From: CAYMPH01 sp964529415
GTDB taxonomy: Bacteria; Spirochaetota; UBA4802; UBA5550
Assembly (NCBI GenBank): GCA_964529415.1
Contig: CAZGWD010000006.1
Coordinates: forward strand, 147,991-211,990
Direction of reading: 5' to 3'
DNA: 64,000 nt
The notes below the pieces were generated by a model, which ran no database searches, was not told where the DNA came from, and was given only the letters and a program-made list of their open reading frames with translations. This document shows positions 1-8,647 of the stretch, one piece after another; position 1 is the stretch's first letter; each line of letters begins with the position of its first letter. The translations under genes were made by a program, and so were the position numbers.

Positions 1-320
1 ACGAGTCATTCGGCCCGGTTGTTTTTTTCGGGTACGGCGGAATTTACATAGAAGTGTTCAAGGATGTAAATAATTCCCTTGCACCTGCTTCATTTGATGA
101 AATTTCAGCAAAGGTTAAAAAATTAAAATCATATAAAATCTTAAAAGGTGAAAGAACAGGAATTGAGTCTGATATTGATTCATTCATAAGCATGATTCAG
201 ACTGTTGCAGAATTGCTTGTGCTTTTCCCTGAAATTTCCGAACTGGATTTAAATCCTGTGCGTGTGTTTAAGAAAGGGGCAGGGTGTGTTGCGCTTGATT
301 CGAGAATTGTGGTGAAATAA
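1..320 (+). CDS. ADP-forming acyl-CoA synthetase / acetate-CoA ligase, C-terminal end (partial)
   Basis: The frame is open from the window edge (first whole codon at 3) to the TAA at 318-320, so about 105 C-terminal residues are visible and the start lies outside. The segment begins ESFGPVVFFGYGGIYIEV and later has ELDLNPVRVF followed by a Gly-Ala-Gly stretch and ALDSRIVV. This is the usual ending of the ATP-grasp (beta) part of NDP-forming acyl-CoA synthetases, where ELDxNP is a nucleotide/metal-binding element. The family interconverts acyl-CoA + ADP + Pi with acid + CoA + ATP, which fits the PFOR encoded in the same window. The acyl specificity and any alpha-domain fusion cannot be judged. 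A GTG at 54 is internal, not the start. Confidence 0.85.
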   Translation, partial: ESFGPVVFFGYGGIYIEVFKDVNNSLAPASFDEISAKVKKLKSYKILKGERTGIESDIDSFISMIQTVAELLVLFPEISELDLNPVRVFKKGAGCVALDSRIVVK

Positions 321-344
321 AAATATTTTGTAGCAGGAAGGTTT

Positions 345-390
345 ACCCCCTCTGCCCTTCGGGCATCTCCCCCTTGTTAAGGGGGAGATA
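345..390. repeat. Double-hairpin inverted repeat downstream of the acyl-CoA synthetase
   Basis: Two perfect palindromes lie back to back: TGCCC-TTC-GGGCA at 353-365 and TCTCCCCCTT-gtt-AAGGGGGAGA at 366-388. They stand out as G+C-rich in AT-rich surroundings. They could act as a transcription terminator for the gene ending at 320, although no long T-run follows. The style resembles the inverted repeat at 43451-43584, so it may be a small dispersed element. Confidence 0.6.
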
Positions 391-479
391 TGTAGTGAAT
401 TTTTTGTATAGTGTTTAAAAAAATCTTTTTGAAATAAAAATAATTTTATAGTGGGTCATTAAAATGAAAGGTAGATAAT

Positions 480-941
480 GTGATATTTAAAAAAAAGATA
501 GAAGAAGATAATATAAATAAGTTTAAATTTAAAAAACAAAATTTTGACCCTAATTATGGTTATAAATCAAATTTACAATCTATATATTTTACTTCTGATT
601 ATTATATTGAAAATAAAATTTTAAAAGGAATTGCAATTTAGTACTCATCAGGAAAAAAAATTAAAATAGTTAAAATTTATAATTCGTCAGATCGAAATTT
701 ATTTTGGGATAGTGAGAAAAAAGAGGTGAAAATTAAAGAATTAAATTATGGTTTATTGAATAATGTTGTACATTCAAATGATGAAAGATCACCAAATGAA
801 GATGAGTATTCATTATATTTTGATCAAATTTATAAAATTGCTGATGATGAAATAAAAAAGTTATTAATAAAAATATTTACCGAACCAAAAAATGATTACT
901 TTATTTTAGAAAGCATGGAGAGTGAAAATAAAATTGTATAG
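480..941 (+). pseudogene. Small hypothetical gene interrupted by an in-frame amber codon
   Basis: From a GTG at 480, with a GAAAGG Shine-Dalgarno-like stretch just upstream, the frame runs to the TAG at 639-641. It then continues in the same frame with no other stop to the TAG at 939-941, giving about 152 codons in all. The downstream piece alone could start at GTG 726 (71 residues). Both pieces are Lys/Asn/Ile-rich and hydrophilic, with no signal peptide or recognisable domain. The even composition across the stop suggests one gene broken by a single nonsense mutation or by a sequencing error. I do not recognise the family. Base composition is even more AT-rich than the neighbours. Confidence 0.45.
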
Positions 942-1251
942 GGATTTTCTAAAACTAATTTTTACAGTAGTGTTATGATAAATGTTTAAGGCAGTCGTTG
1001 CTTTCCAACCGGCTGAATAGAAATGTTTTCAAACAGCATTTAGAGAATTTTTTATTAAAATATAATAAGTTTTATAGCAGTTGAAGGCACTTAGGTCTGC
1101 GCCGACTGAGCAGCGGCTTTCGGGTGGATTCTTAAGGAGGGCTGCTTTTCCGCAAAAGCAGTCCTTCTTGAGAGTTCAGCTACACCATCCATCTCATGGT
1201 GATGCCTCGACTCCGCTCGGCAAGCGGGGCCACCATTCAAGGGCAATGAAA
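942..1251. other. Intergenic region with a G+C-rich, hairpin-containing patch
   Basis: There is no convincing gene here. The first half is ordinary AT-rich spacer. From about 1085 to 1245 the composition becomes clearly G+C-richer and holds an imperfect hairpin around 1132-1171 (left arm AAGGAGGGCTGCTTTT, loop CCGC, right arm AAAAGCAGTCCTTCTT). This is followed by a segment with CTCGACTCCGCTCGGC. An 89-residue open frame crosses it, but it has no ribosome-binding site and runs over the end of the opposite EamA gene, so I treat it as spurious. The patch may be a decayed mobile or repeat element. Confidence 0.35.
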
Positions 1252-2118
1252 TTATTCTTTATCCTTTTTCCCGAAAATCCCGCTTACCCCAAGAATAGAT
1301 ACAAGTATAATAACACTGCCTGCGGCAATCCTGAAATTCATCGGATCTGAAAAAATAATAATTCCGAGAATGAGCGCAAATAAAATTCTGCTCAGTGATA
1401 TTATAGAACCGTCTGCAGCACTTACATGCTTATATCCTATTGTCAGGAAAATCTGCCCCAGAAGGGACGCTGCAGTAGTTAATGCAAGATTCAGAAGATG
1501 TTTATTTTCCGGAATAACAAATCCCGGAATAATTAAAAAAATATTTATAATAGTACCTACACCCATAAGATAAAAAAGAACAAGATAACTCGGATCTGTT
1601 TTTCTTGCTTCACGGAGAGAATTTATAGCAAAACCTGCAACAACACCTGAAAGCAGAGAAAAAATATCACCCTTATTTACTGAATTTAAACTGAATGACG
1701 CAGAATCAGGAATTACAACCAGATAACTGCCTGCCATAGTGAGAAACAGGAAAAAATAATGTTTCATTGTTATTTTTTCTTTGTTAAATAAAGGAGATAG
1801 AAGAAAAACAAATACCGGATAAGTCATGTTAAGAAGATTTGACTTGGAAACTGTTGTATACTGAATTCCAATAAAAAATAACAGTACTGCAATTGTATTT
1901 GTAAATGACCTTATAATTATAAATGTAAATTTAGACGGAATGATTGTTTTCTTTGTGTAAATTACATAGAAGGCTGCGAAAATAAAACCTGTTGAAAATC
2001 TGAAAAAGGTTATTTCCGCAGCAGGTATTGCAGATTCTTCCAGTAAAAATTTTGCAAATACAGTTGATAAGGCAAAAAACAGCGAGGACGCAAGAAGGAA
2101 AAGATTTCCTTTCAGCAT
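1252..2118 (-). CDS. EamA/DMT-family transporter
   Basis: 288 residues, made almost entirely of hydrophobic segments, with about ten predicted membrane spans arranged as two similar halves. This is the layout of the drug/metabolite transporter (EamA, formerly DUF6) family. The opening FFALSTVFAKFLLEE and the later NMTYPVFVFLLSPLF fit the first and third-fourth spans of the family. It should sit in the inner membrane as a small-molecule exporter or importer; the substrate cannot be inferred. Its ATG shares one base with the stop of lgt (TGATG), so the two are co-transcribed and probably translationally coupled. Confidence 0.85.
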   Translation of the reverse strand: MLKGNLFLLASSLFFALSTVFAKFLLEESAIPAAEITFFRFSTGFIFAAFYVIYTKKTIIPSKFTFIIIRSFTNTIAVLLFFIGIQYTTVSKSNLLNMTYPVFVFLLSPLFNKEKITMKHYFFLFLTMAGSYLVVIPDSASFSLNSVNKGDIFSLLSGVVAGFAINSLREARKTDPSYLVLFYLMGVGTIINIFLIIPGFVIPENKHLLNLALTTAASLLGQIFLTIGYKHVSAADGSIISLSRILFALILGIIIFSDPMNFRIAAGSVIILVSILGVSGIFGKKDKE

Positions 2119-2873
2119 CAGGCTGTTTTTTTATTATAAATAAAAAGGTAAATGAGTCCTGCTGTACCTGTAATAATGAACAATATCGAAACAAGCTGGG
2201 CCTGAGTCAGGCCCAGAGCAATCACAGGATTGACGCGAATGAATTCAATGGAAACCCTTGCAATTCCTGTTAATATCAGATAAATAAAAAAGATCCATCC
2301 ATCAGGATTTGTGTGTTTTCTTAGTTTTAGAAAAACTGCAACAAAAATAAAAGCAATCATGGATTCAAATAATGGAGTCGGGAAAACATATGGAGTCATT
2401 GGTATTATACCATTCGGATATGAAGTGGCGAAAATGGAACTGGTTTCTATACCATAACATCCATCACCTGATACATGGCATCCGAGTCTTCCCACTGCAT
2501 ATCCGAGTGACATAGGGGCTGCTGTAAGATCAAATATGCGTAAAAAATTTTCTTTATTGTATTTTATTAATATTATACAGGCCAGCAATGCAACTGTAAA
2601 TCCTCCAAAAGCGGAAAGGCCTGCTCCTGAAAAAATCATTCCATAGGGGTCTCTTTCGAAATCCTTGAAATGTTCAAGAATATGAAAAAATTTTGCTCCG
2701 ACAATTCCTGCAGGAATGGCAGTAAGTAGTATTTTATAGGCAAGTTCCTGATCTTTGCCATCCAGTTTCAATTCACGTTCTAATAGAAGAAAAGCAAGAT
2801 AAAAACCGAGGCCGAGCATTATGCCGTAGCCTCCAATTGTTATAAATTTATAGCTGAAAATTATCGGATACAT
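2118..2873 (-). CDS. lgt: Prolipoprotein diacylglyceryl transferase family protein, divergent
   Basis: 251 residues with about seven membrane spans. The family enzyme moves diacylglycerol from phosphatidylglycerol to the lipobox cysteine of prolipoproteins. The signature region is present as GRLGCHVSGDGCYG (about 128-141), the FPTPLFES stretch stands where HPxQLYE is usual, and a late Arg (ARVSIEFIR) matches the conserved C-terminal arginine. The SFHGG histidine region of E. coli Lgt reads LSAFGG here and the GN(F)ING asparagine is a Cys/His, so this belongs to a divergent Lgt branch and activity is less certain. The window does hold lipobox proteins that need such an enzyme. It is the first gene of a two-gene unit with the EamA transporter. 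Confidence 0.8.
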   Translation of the reverse strand: MYPIIFSYKFITIGGYGIMLGLGFYLAFLLLERELKLDGKDQELAYKILLTAIPAGIVGAKFFHILEHFKDFERDPYGMIFSGAGLSAFGGFTVALLACIILIKYNKENFLRIFDLTAAPMSLGYAVGRLGCHVSGDGCYGIETSSIFATSYPNGIIPMTPYVFPTPLFESMIAFIFVAVFLKLRKHTNPDGWIFFIYLILTGIARVSIEFIRVNPVIALGLTQAQLVSILFIITGTAGLIYLFIYNKKTA

Positions 2874-3027
2874 GATTTCCTCAAATATTAATTATAATTT
2901 CGCTGAACTGTAACTAACTTACTGTAAAGGTCATTTTAATCAACATTTTTTTTAATTTTGAAGAATTCCGCGGATTTTAAAGAAAAAGAATAAACATTCA
3001 TTATCCGATAATAAATATGAGGTTTAA

Positions 3028-4482
3028 ATGATAGATACGTCAAAATATGCAGATGATTTCATGAATGGTGAAAATATCAAATTATCATTCATAAGACCGT
3101 TTGATGAACTTCTGCAGATGATAAATTCTATAATAGCAAAAATTCTGTTTCGAATGGACAGGATGTACCTGCTCGATATTCTTGTCATAACATCAAGAGA
3201 GCTGATCCTTAATGCCTTTAAAGCCAATGAAAAAAGAGTTTTTATGGAATCAAAGGGAATCACGGAATTTACGTCACCTGATTATTTTTCCGCAATGGAG
3301 GAATTCCGTGAAAGAATAATGAGAAAAATTGAAATAATAGGCAATGAATTGAACAATTCTTCATATAGAATAGATTTTTCCATGATTAAAGGCGAGAATG
3401 GGTTTTTTATCAGAATAGGCAGCAATATAAATATTTATTCTGATGAACTTGAAAGAATAAATAAAAGACTTGATTATGCAAAAAAAGCATCCGAATTCGG
3501 CGATGCATATAAAAATCTGTATGATCCATCGGAAGGAGCGGGTCTCGGGATAATGCTCAGTCTGATGCTGATAAAAAGCGCCGGAATTCCCATTGATAAT
3601 TTTAAAATAAAACCAGGTGAGAATTATTTTGAAACTCAGATTTTTTTCCCGGATTACAAGGATCACGATGAAATTTCAAAAACTGTCAGGGAGAAAATAA
3701 TAGGCGAAATCAACGAACTGCCGACTTTTCCTGAAATAATAGCCAGGATACAGAATCTTGCATCAGATCCTGATGCATCTGTTGACAAAATAGCAGACGC
3801 ATTATCGCATGATCCGTCATTGACTGCAGATATACTTAAATTTTCAAACAGCGCGGGTTTTTTTCAGGGAAAGAAAATTGAAAAGGTTTCAGAAGCAGTT
3901 ATGCGGATCGGTTTAAAAAATATAAGCCTGATGCTCTCAGCTGCAGCAGCCCATATAATTCTTTCAAAAAGATATAAAAAATTTGAACAGGTCTGGGTTC
4001 ACAGTATTAGGACTGCAGAGTATTCCAGAAACCTCTGCATTAAATACGGGAAAAATTCCATTGCAGAAAAAGCGTATATTGCAGGACTTCTTCATGATAT
4101 AGGTTATATTATACTTCTGTCAACAGGTGAGGATGTTGTAAATATACTTTCAGAAAAACTTTCTAACAAGAAAATGAAAATATCAAAAATTATTGATGAG
4201 GCTTATTTGGGATTAAGTCATTCTGATCTGGGGTGGATGATGGCTGACAAATGGAATCTCCCTGATTTCCTGTTAAATATTATAAAAAATCATCATAATC
4301 CTGACAAATGCATTACCGATGATATCTGCAAAATTGTATATCTTGCCAATATGTTTTGCGGAATCGAAACCCAGAAATATCAGTATACTTATATTGAAAA
4401 AAATATTTACGAATCGTTTGGAATTAAAAATGAAACCGAACTTCAGAAAATTCATGCAGAACTCAAGGAAATAATATCATAA
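3028..4482 (+). CDS. GHKL-ATPase-like domain fused to an HDOD domain
   Basis: 484 residues, soluble. The C-terminal half (about 228-450) is an HDOD domain: it opens with INELPTFPEIIARI, the typical first helix, and keeps an HD pair at 356-357 in GLLHDIGYI. HDOD domains occur in bacterial signalling proteins and usually act as output or scaffold domains. The N-terminal 210 residues look like a histidine-kinase-type ATPase fold: SRELILNAFKAN (about 56-67) resembles the N-box and GAGLGIMLSLML (about 170-181) resembles the G2 box, with no phospho-acceptor histidine domain. This N-terminal reading is my inference. The stop (TAA) directly abuts the ATG of the next gene, so the two are one transcription unit. 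The opposite lgt unit is divergent, with 154 bases between. Confidence 0.75.
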   Translation: MIDTSKYADDFMNGENIKLSFIRPFDELLQMINSIIAKILFRMDRMYLLDILVITSRELILNAFKANEKRVFMESKGITEFTSPDYFSAMEEFRERIMRKIEIIGNELNNSSYRIDFSMIKGENGFFIRIGSNINIYSDELERINKRLDYAKKASEFGDAYKNLYDPSEGAGLGIMLSLMLIKSAGIPIDNFKIKPGENYFETQIFFPDYKDHDEISKTVREKIIGEINELPTFPEIIARIQNLASDPDASVDKIADALSHDPSLTADILKFSNSAGFFQGKKIEKVSEAVMRIGLKNISLMLSAAAAHIILSKRYKKFEQVWVHSIRTAEYSRNLCIKYGKNSIAEKAYIAGLLHDIGYIILLSTGEDVVNILSEKLSNKKMKISKIIDEAYLGLSHSDLGWMMADKWNLPDFLLNIIKNHHNPDKCITDDICKIVYLANMFCGIETQKYQYTYIEKNIYESFGIKNETELQKIHAELKEIIS

Positions 4483-6195
4483 ATGGGTTCATATATTGTT
4501 GAAGAAACTTCAAGCGGCCGGAAAACATTAATCTATAAAAATTCAAAGGAAATAAGGCTTCATTCAGCATACGATCCTGTAAAGGAAGCTGAAAGAAGTG
4601 TTGATTCCTTTAAAAAAGGAAGAGCTTCTATAATTCTTGTTTCAGGCCTTGCACTTGGATATCATATACCCCTGCTTAGAAAAAAATTCCCGGATAATCT
4701 GATTGTTGTCCTGGAAAATTCTTCAGATGTGGTAAAACTTTCAAGAAAACATTGTCCAGAAAACTTTATTGATGCTGTGATTGTAACTTCAATTTCAGAG
4801 CTTTCGGGTATATTCGAAACAATTGATATGTCGGGATTCAGGGGGATTGCGCATTATATTCACAGAGCCTCATATCAGCTTAATCAGTTATTTTATGATA
4901 ATCTTGTGTCTGATATAAAGCAGTATATCACATCAAAGACAAGCGATCTGCTTACTCGATTTGAGTTTGAACGCAGATGGATTGAAAATATATTTTTAAA
5001 TCTGCCGTATCTGTTTTCATCATATCCTGTATCAAATCTGTTCGGAAAATTTAAAGGCTATCCGGGCATAATTGTATCAGCAGGGCCGTCTTTAAGAAAT
5101 AATGTTTCAATGCTCGATAAGATTAAGGACAAAGCACTTATTGTCTCAGTTGATACAGCCTATGGCGTGCTTCTGAAAAATAAAATTTCTCCCCATATTG
5201 TCATGACTCTTGACGCACAGAAATACAGCATTAAACATTTTTTAGGGCAAAAAAGCAAAGAGCCTCTTCTTCTTGCAGATATTGTGAGCTATGGCAAGAT
5301 TTCCCGCGAATTTCCAGGTGAAAAAGCTTTCAGCACAACTTCAAAATTTTATCAGGGAGCGGATGGGAAAACAAAACGTGAGACTACTCCGGCCATAGAC
5401 TGGCTCGAAAATATTATTGGATCAATCGGCGATTTACAGTCCGGAGGCTCTGTTGCAACAAGCGTATTTGATCTTCTCCTGAATTTAGGCTGTGATCCGA
5501 TTATTCTGGTTGGACAGGATCTTGCGTATACAGGCCGTGAAATTCATGTATCAGGCACTTATCATAATGATGACTGGTTTCCTCAGACAAACAGAATTCT
5601 TAATCTTGATACTATAAACCAGAAGGTGATCCGCAAAAGAAAAATAAAATACGTAGATTCATTCGGCGGGGCAGAGCCTGTTGTTTCCGATCTGGTTTTT
5701 GATCTTTATAAAGGCTGGTTTGAAGATTCAGCCGCTAAAGTTCCGGTTAAGGTAATTAATGCTACAGAAGGCGGCGCGCGTTTAAAAAATATACCTGAAA
5801 ATACTCTTGAAAAACTGGCTTTATCATTTAATAAAAATAATAATCCTCCATCAGAAGTTTTGAAAAAGGCTCTATCCGAAAATAAATTTTCAGGAAAAGA
5901 AAAGCTTATTTCCGGATTGAAAAAAGGACTGGATGATTTAAATGAAATAGACCGTATTGCAAATTTACCTGAAGAAAAACTTTCATTAACTTCAGAAATT
6001 TTTTCAATAATAAACAAAAGCGGAATGGAAAGTATATTTACTCCGTATTTAAGAAAAATCAATGTTTATTTATCACGTAACGATATTGATGAAATAAAAG
6101 CATCTGAATTTATTATAAGAGATGTTTTAAGTGCTGTAGAAAACCTGAAGGTTTTAATGAGTAATGCCTATGCGGCTCTTATGAAAATGCAATAG
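4483..6195 (+). CDS. DUF115 / Maf-type (motility accessory factor) glycosyltransferase-like protein
   Basis: 570 residues, no signal peptide. The central segment GYPGIIVSAGPSLRNN (about 193-208), the following SVDTAYGVLLKN and the later PIILVGQDLAYTG are hallmarks of the DUF115 (MAF_flag10/MptE-like) family. Characterised Maf proteins attach nonulosonic acids such as pseudaminic acid to flagellin, and spirochaetes carry many such homologues. The donor and acceptor here are unknown because no flagellar or nonulosonate genes are in view. The start codon follows the HDOD stop with no gap, which suggests coupled translation and a shared process, possibly motility. Confidence 0.8.
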   Translation: MGSYIVEETSSGRKTLIYKNSKEIRLHSAYDPVKEAERSVDSFKKGRASIILVSGLALGYHIPLLRKKFPDNLIVVLENSSDVVKLSRKHCPENFIDAVIVTSISELSGIFETIDMSGFRGIAHYIHRASYQLNQLFYDNLVSDIKQYITSKTSDLLTRFEFERRWIENIFLNLPYLFSSYPVSNLFGKFKGYPGIIVSAGPSLRNNVSMLDKIKDKALIVSVDTAYGVLLKNKISPHIVMTLDAQKYSIKHFLGQKSKEPLLLADIVSYGKISREFPGEKAFSTTSKFYQGADGKTKRETTPAIDWLENIIGSIGDLQSGGSVATSVFDLLLNLGCDPIILVGQDLAYTGREIHVSGTYHNDDWFPQTNRILNLDTINQKVIRKRKIKYVDSFGGAEPVVSDLVFDLYKGWFEDSAAKVPVKVINATEGGARLKNIPENTLEKLALSFNKNNNPPSEVLKKALSENKFSGKEKLISGLKKGLDDLNEIDRIANLPEEKLSLTSEIFSIINKSGMESIFTPYLRKINVYLSRNDIDEIKASEFIIRDVLSAVENLKVLMSNAYAALMKMQ

Positions 6196-6380
6196 AACGC
6201 GGATGACGCAGATGGTTATGATGAACGCGGATTTAAGGATTTTTTTGATTGATGTAAGATATTTAAAACAATCTTTGAAAAATATATAAACTTAAGGGGA
6301 GCAAATATTAAAACAAAAAGACTTAAAACCCCAATTCTTTAATCATAAAAAATCATAAAAAATCCGCGTCATCCGCGTTC
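6195..6380. repeat. Inverted-repeat element with GAACGCGGATGACGC ends
   Basis: The left arm GAACGCGGATGACGCAGAT (6195-6213) and the right arm (6362-6380, reverse complement GAACGCGGATGACGCGGAT) match at 18 of 19 positions. They enclose about 150 AT-rich bases with no gene. A second internal copy of the motif (GAACGCGGATTTAAGGATT) follows the left arm. A related element lies at 56633-56756. Short inverted ends, small size and intergenic position suggest a non-autonomous, MITE-like repeat. No transposase is nearby and a flanking target duplication is not obvious. Confidence 0.7.
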
Positions 6381-6597
6381 CATTTTTTTTCTTCTTTTAT
6401 TTAATACTTAAAATCATAATTAATGAAGTTGCATTATTGACTAAAATTATCCTCAATACATATATCAATTTTCCATTTAAAATAATAAATGAATATAACT
6501 TAATCCTTATTAAACGTTTAAAAGTAATTGACATTATTTTATTATCAAATTTTAATCTTTTATAGAGTTTTTTAAACTTTTAATAAGGAAGTTATTT

Positions 6598-7062
6598 ATG
6601 AAGAAATTATTATTTTTATTTATTGTTATTACATTTGTTGGGTGTTCATTAATTGCAATAAAAGATAACTATCCATCCATAGTTAGAAAACATGTTGTGC
6701 CACAAAATCCGACTTTCACTGTAATTCCAGGAAGTGATAATTTTGGTGATAAATGGCTATCTAATAAGGTTGAAACTGAAGTAATGAAATTAGGATTTCA
6801 AATAATTTCTTTTCCATCTTTAATAAATAAAGTAGATATAGGTGGTGATACAACATCACTATCAATAAATAAAATAGATAAAGGGATCGATATATCAAAA
6901 TTAAAAACTTCTTATTTAATGATTGTTGATTATTATAATAATGAAATAAAAGTTATTTTAACAAGCAGTCAAGAGATTGTTGCAAAAAAAGTAATTTATA
7001 AAGATATTTTTTTAGATATTAAAATTAAAGAATTATTTACATCAATGGGTTTAATTAAATAA
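6598..7062 (+). CDS. Small predicted lipoprotein, unknown function
   Basis: 154 residues. The first 16 residues form a signal peptide ending in a lipobox (FVGC), so the mature protein should be lipid-anchored at Cys16. The rest is a compact mixed domain (DKWLSNKVETEVMKLGFQII) that vaguely recalls the nucleotide-like folds of CsgG/LpoB-type lipoproteins, but I cannot assign a family. A good Shine-Dalgarno (AAGGAAG) precedes the ATG. The gene is unusually AT-rich and sits between an inverted-repeat element and an unrelated operon, which is compatible with recent acquisition. Confidence 0.65.
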   Translation: MKKLLFLFIVITFVGCSLIAIKDNYPSIVRKHVVPQNPTFTVIPGSDNFGDKWLSNKVETEVMKLGFQIISFPSLINKVDIGGDTTSLSINKIDKGIDISKLKTSYLMIVDYYNNEIKVILTSSQEIVAKKVIYKDIFLDIKIKELFTSMGLIK

Positions 7063-7117
7063 ATTTAGGACTAAAATTGGCCGATAATATAGAAAAATAT
7101 ATCCGGATAAATTATTG

Positions 7118-7951
7118 ATGAAAAAAATATATATTATAACCGCGTTTCTGATAATATGCGTAGGTTCAGCTTTTACAATTCCCAAAAAGCAGAACCATGC
7201 AAAAATAGACTGGATCTCAGGTAAAGCATTGTCAATAGCAGAAGCTAATCTTGAAATATCTGATGAAGGTGAAGTCAGGGATGCATCGAGCGGTGAGGCA
7301 GTTTCCCTTAATCACGCAAGACTTTTATCATATAAAAAAGCAAAAGAAACAGCTATGGAAAATATGATGTCTGTTTTGAAAACAGTCCGTGTGGATTCAG
7401 ACAATTATTTAAGCGATATAATAGAAAAAAACGAGTTTTCCCAATCAAAAATATATGATGTTATTGCTTCAAAAGCAAAACTGAAGGAATTTCCGGGCGG
7501 ATTCACCAAAACTGCCTGTTCGATGGAGCTTAAAATAAGCGATATAATTCATGTAATTCCATACAAATATCCGGCGCATAGATTTCCTGAAAGAATGGAT
7601 ATTCCGATTGAAACTGAATATACAGGACTTGTTGTTGATGCAAGAGGCATATCAGTTCAGCCAATGATTTTTCCGTCTATTTTAAATGAAGACGGACTTG
7701 AAATATACGGAAGATATATGGTAAATATCAACGCAGCAGGAAAAAACGGCATAGTTGCATATGCATACAATGAGCAGGATGCAATGAAGCATAAAAAAGC
7801 AGGCGATAAACCCTATTATGCAGTAGCAGTTAAATCTCTGAACGGCTCGCCTGTTATTTCAGACAGGGATATAAGAAAAATTTACAGCAGTGCGGAAAAT
7901 CTGAAAAAGCTTAAAAATTGCGGCGTTATTTTTATAATAGATAGAAAATAA
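7118..7951 (+). CDS. Exported protein of unknown function (FlgT/LPP20-like features)
   Basis: 277 residues from the ATG at 7118; a TTG at 7115 directly before it is less likely. It has an N-terminal signal peptide (to about 20). The segment SLNHARLLSYKKAKETAMENM resembles the helix of LPP20/FlgT-type N-terminal domains, and the second half opens YTGLVVDARG and contains EIYGRYMVN, a pattern found in exported proteins of many delta-proteobacteria and spirochaetes. No enzyme signature is visible. It is the first of three closely spaced genes (gaps of 1 and 5 bases), which suggests a periplasmic or envelope complex. Confidence 0.6.
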   Translation: MKKIYIITAFLIICVGSAFTIPKKQNHAKIDWISGKALSIAEANLEISDEGEVRDASSGEAVSLNHARLLSYKKAKETAMENMMSVLKTVRVDSDNYLSDIIEKNEFSQSKIYDVIASKAKLKEFPGGFTKTACSMELKISDIIHVIPYKYPAHRFPERMDIPIETEYTGLVVDARGISVQPMIFPSILNEDGLEIYGRYMVNINAAGKNGIVAYAYNEQDAMKHKKAGDKPYYAVAVKSLNGSPVISDRDIRKIYSSAENLKKLKNCGVIFIIDRK

Positions 7952-7952
7952 T

Positions 7953-8642
7953 ATGAATCCTATATTTAAAATTTTAGATACAGTTTTTGGTTCGATAGGC
8001 GATGTATTGAGCAACATAAGTCCCGGAGTTCAAAGGACAATCCGCAGCGCATTTTTTACTTTAATATTTATTATTGCCATGGTTGGAATATATATAGGCT
8101 ATACTAAAGGCAAAAATGCAGCTTCAATAAAAAGTGATCCTCTTGCCAAATTTACAAATCAGGTTTTCGATATAGATATTAAAAGAGAAAGAGATGACGG
8201 CAAATTCGGAGACATGCTCGAAACAGAATCAATAAATGAAATGAAAATTTCAGATCCGAAAAAAAATAAATATGCTACAAAAGACAGATTTGATCCTGAT
8301 TTCGATGCAGGTATTGTTGAGGGGGGCCGGGATAAAAAAATCTGGGCGCGCCCTGAGATGGAAGACAAAAACATGATCTTTGACGGCAGCACTGATAAAT
8401 TAAAAAAAGAAGAGCCTGTGCGGGATATTACCAAAAAGGGAAATCCTTTTGATAATAATAATGAAGAGATTATGGATAGAACTCAGTCGAAAATTACTCC
8501 GGATAATCCTTCAGCGATAGAATCAAATATAAAAACAGATGCGGAATCCGGCAGTGTTAAAAAAGAAAAAAGAAAATTGATCAGAAGCAGGGAATCGGGA
8601 CCGAAACTTATAAACAGAGAATCGGATTTAATAAAGAACTGA
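7953..8642 (+). CDS. Single-span membrane protein with a long charged tail, unknown
   Basis: 229 residues. A short N-terminal region is followed by one transmembrane segment (about 34-51, TLIFIIAMVGIYIGYTKG). The remaining 175 residues are highly charged, rich in Lys/Asp/Glu/Asn and without predicted globular structure. The topology suggests a membrane-anchored linker or scaffold. I recognise no family. The ATG is two bases after the stop of the preceding gene, and the next gene follows after five bases, so it is the middle member of a tight operon. Confidence 0.6.
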   Translation: MNPIFKILDTVFGSIGDVLSNISPGVQRTIRSAFFTLIFIIAMVGIYIGYTKGKNAASIKSDPLAKFTNQVFDIDIKRERDDGKFGDMLETESINEMKISDPKKNKYATKDRFDPDFDAGIVEGGRDKKIWARPEMEDKNMIFDGSTDKLKKEEPVRDITKKGNPFDNNNEEIMDRTQSKITPDNPSAIESNIKTDAESGSVKKEKRKLIRSRESGPKLINRESDLIKN

Positions 8643-8647
8643 ATATC

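Noticed and set aside
1081..1350. 89-residue open frame on the plus strand
   Set aside because: No ribosome-binding site, composition unlike protein, and it overlaps the well-supported EamA gene on the other strand.
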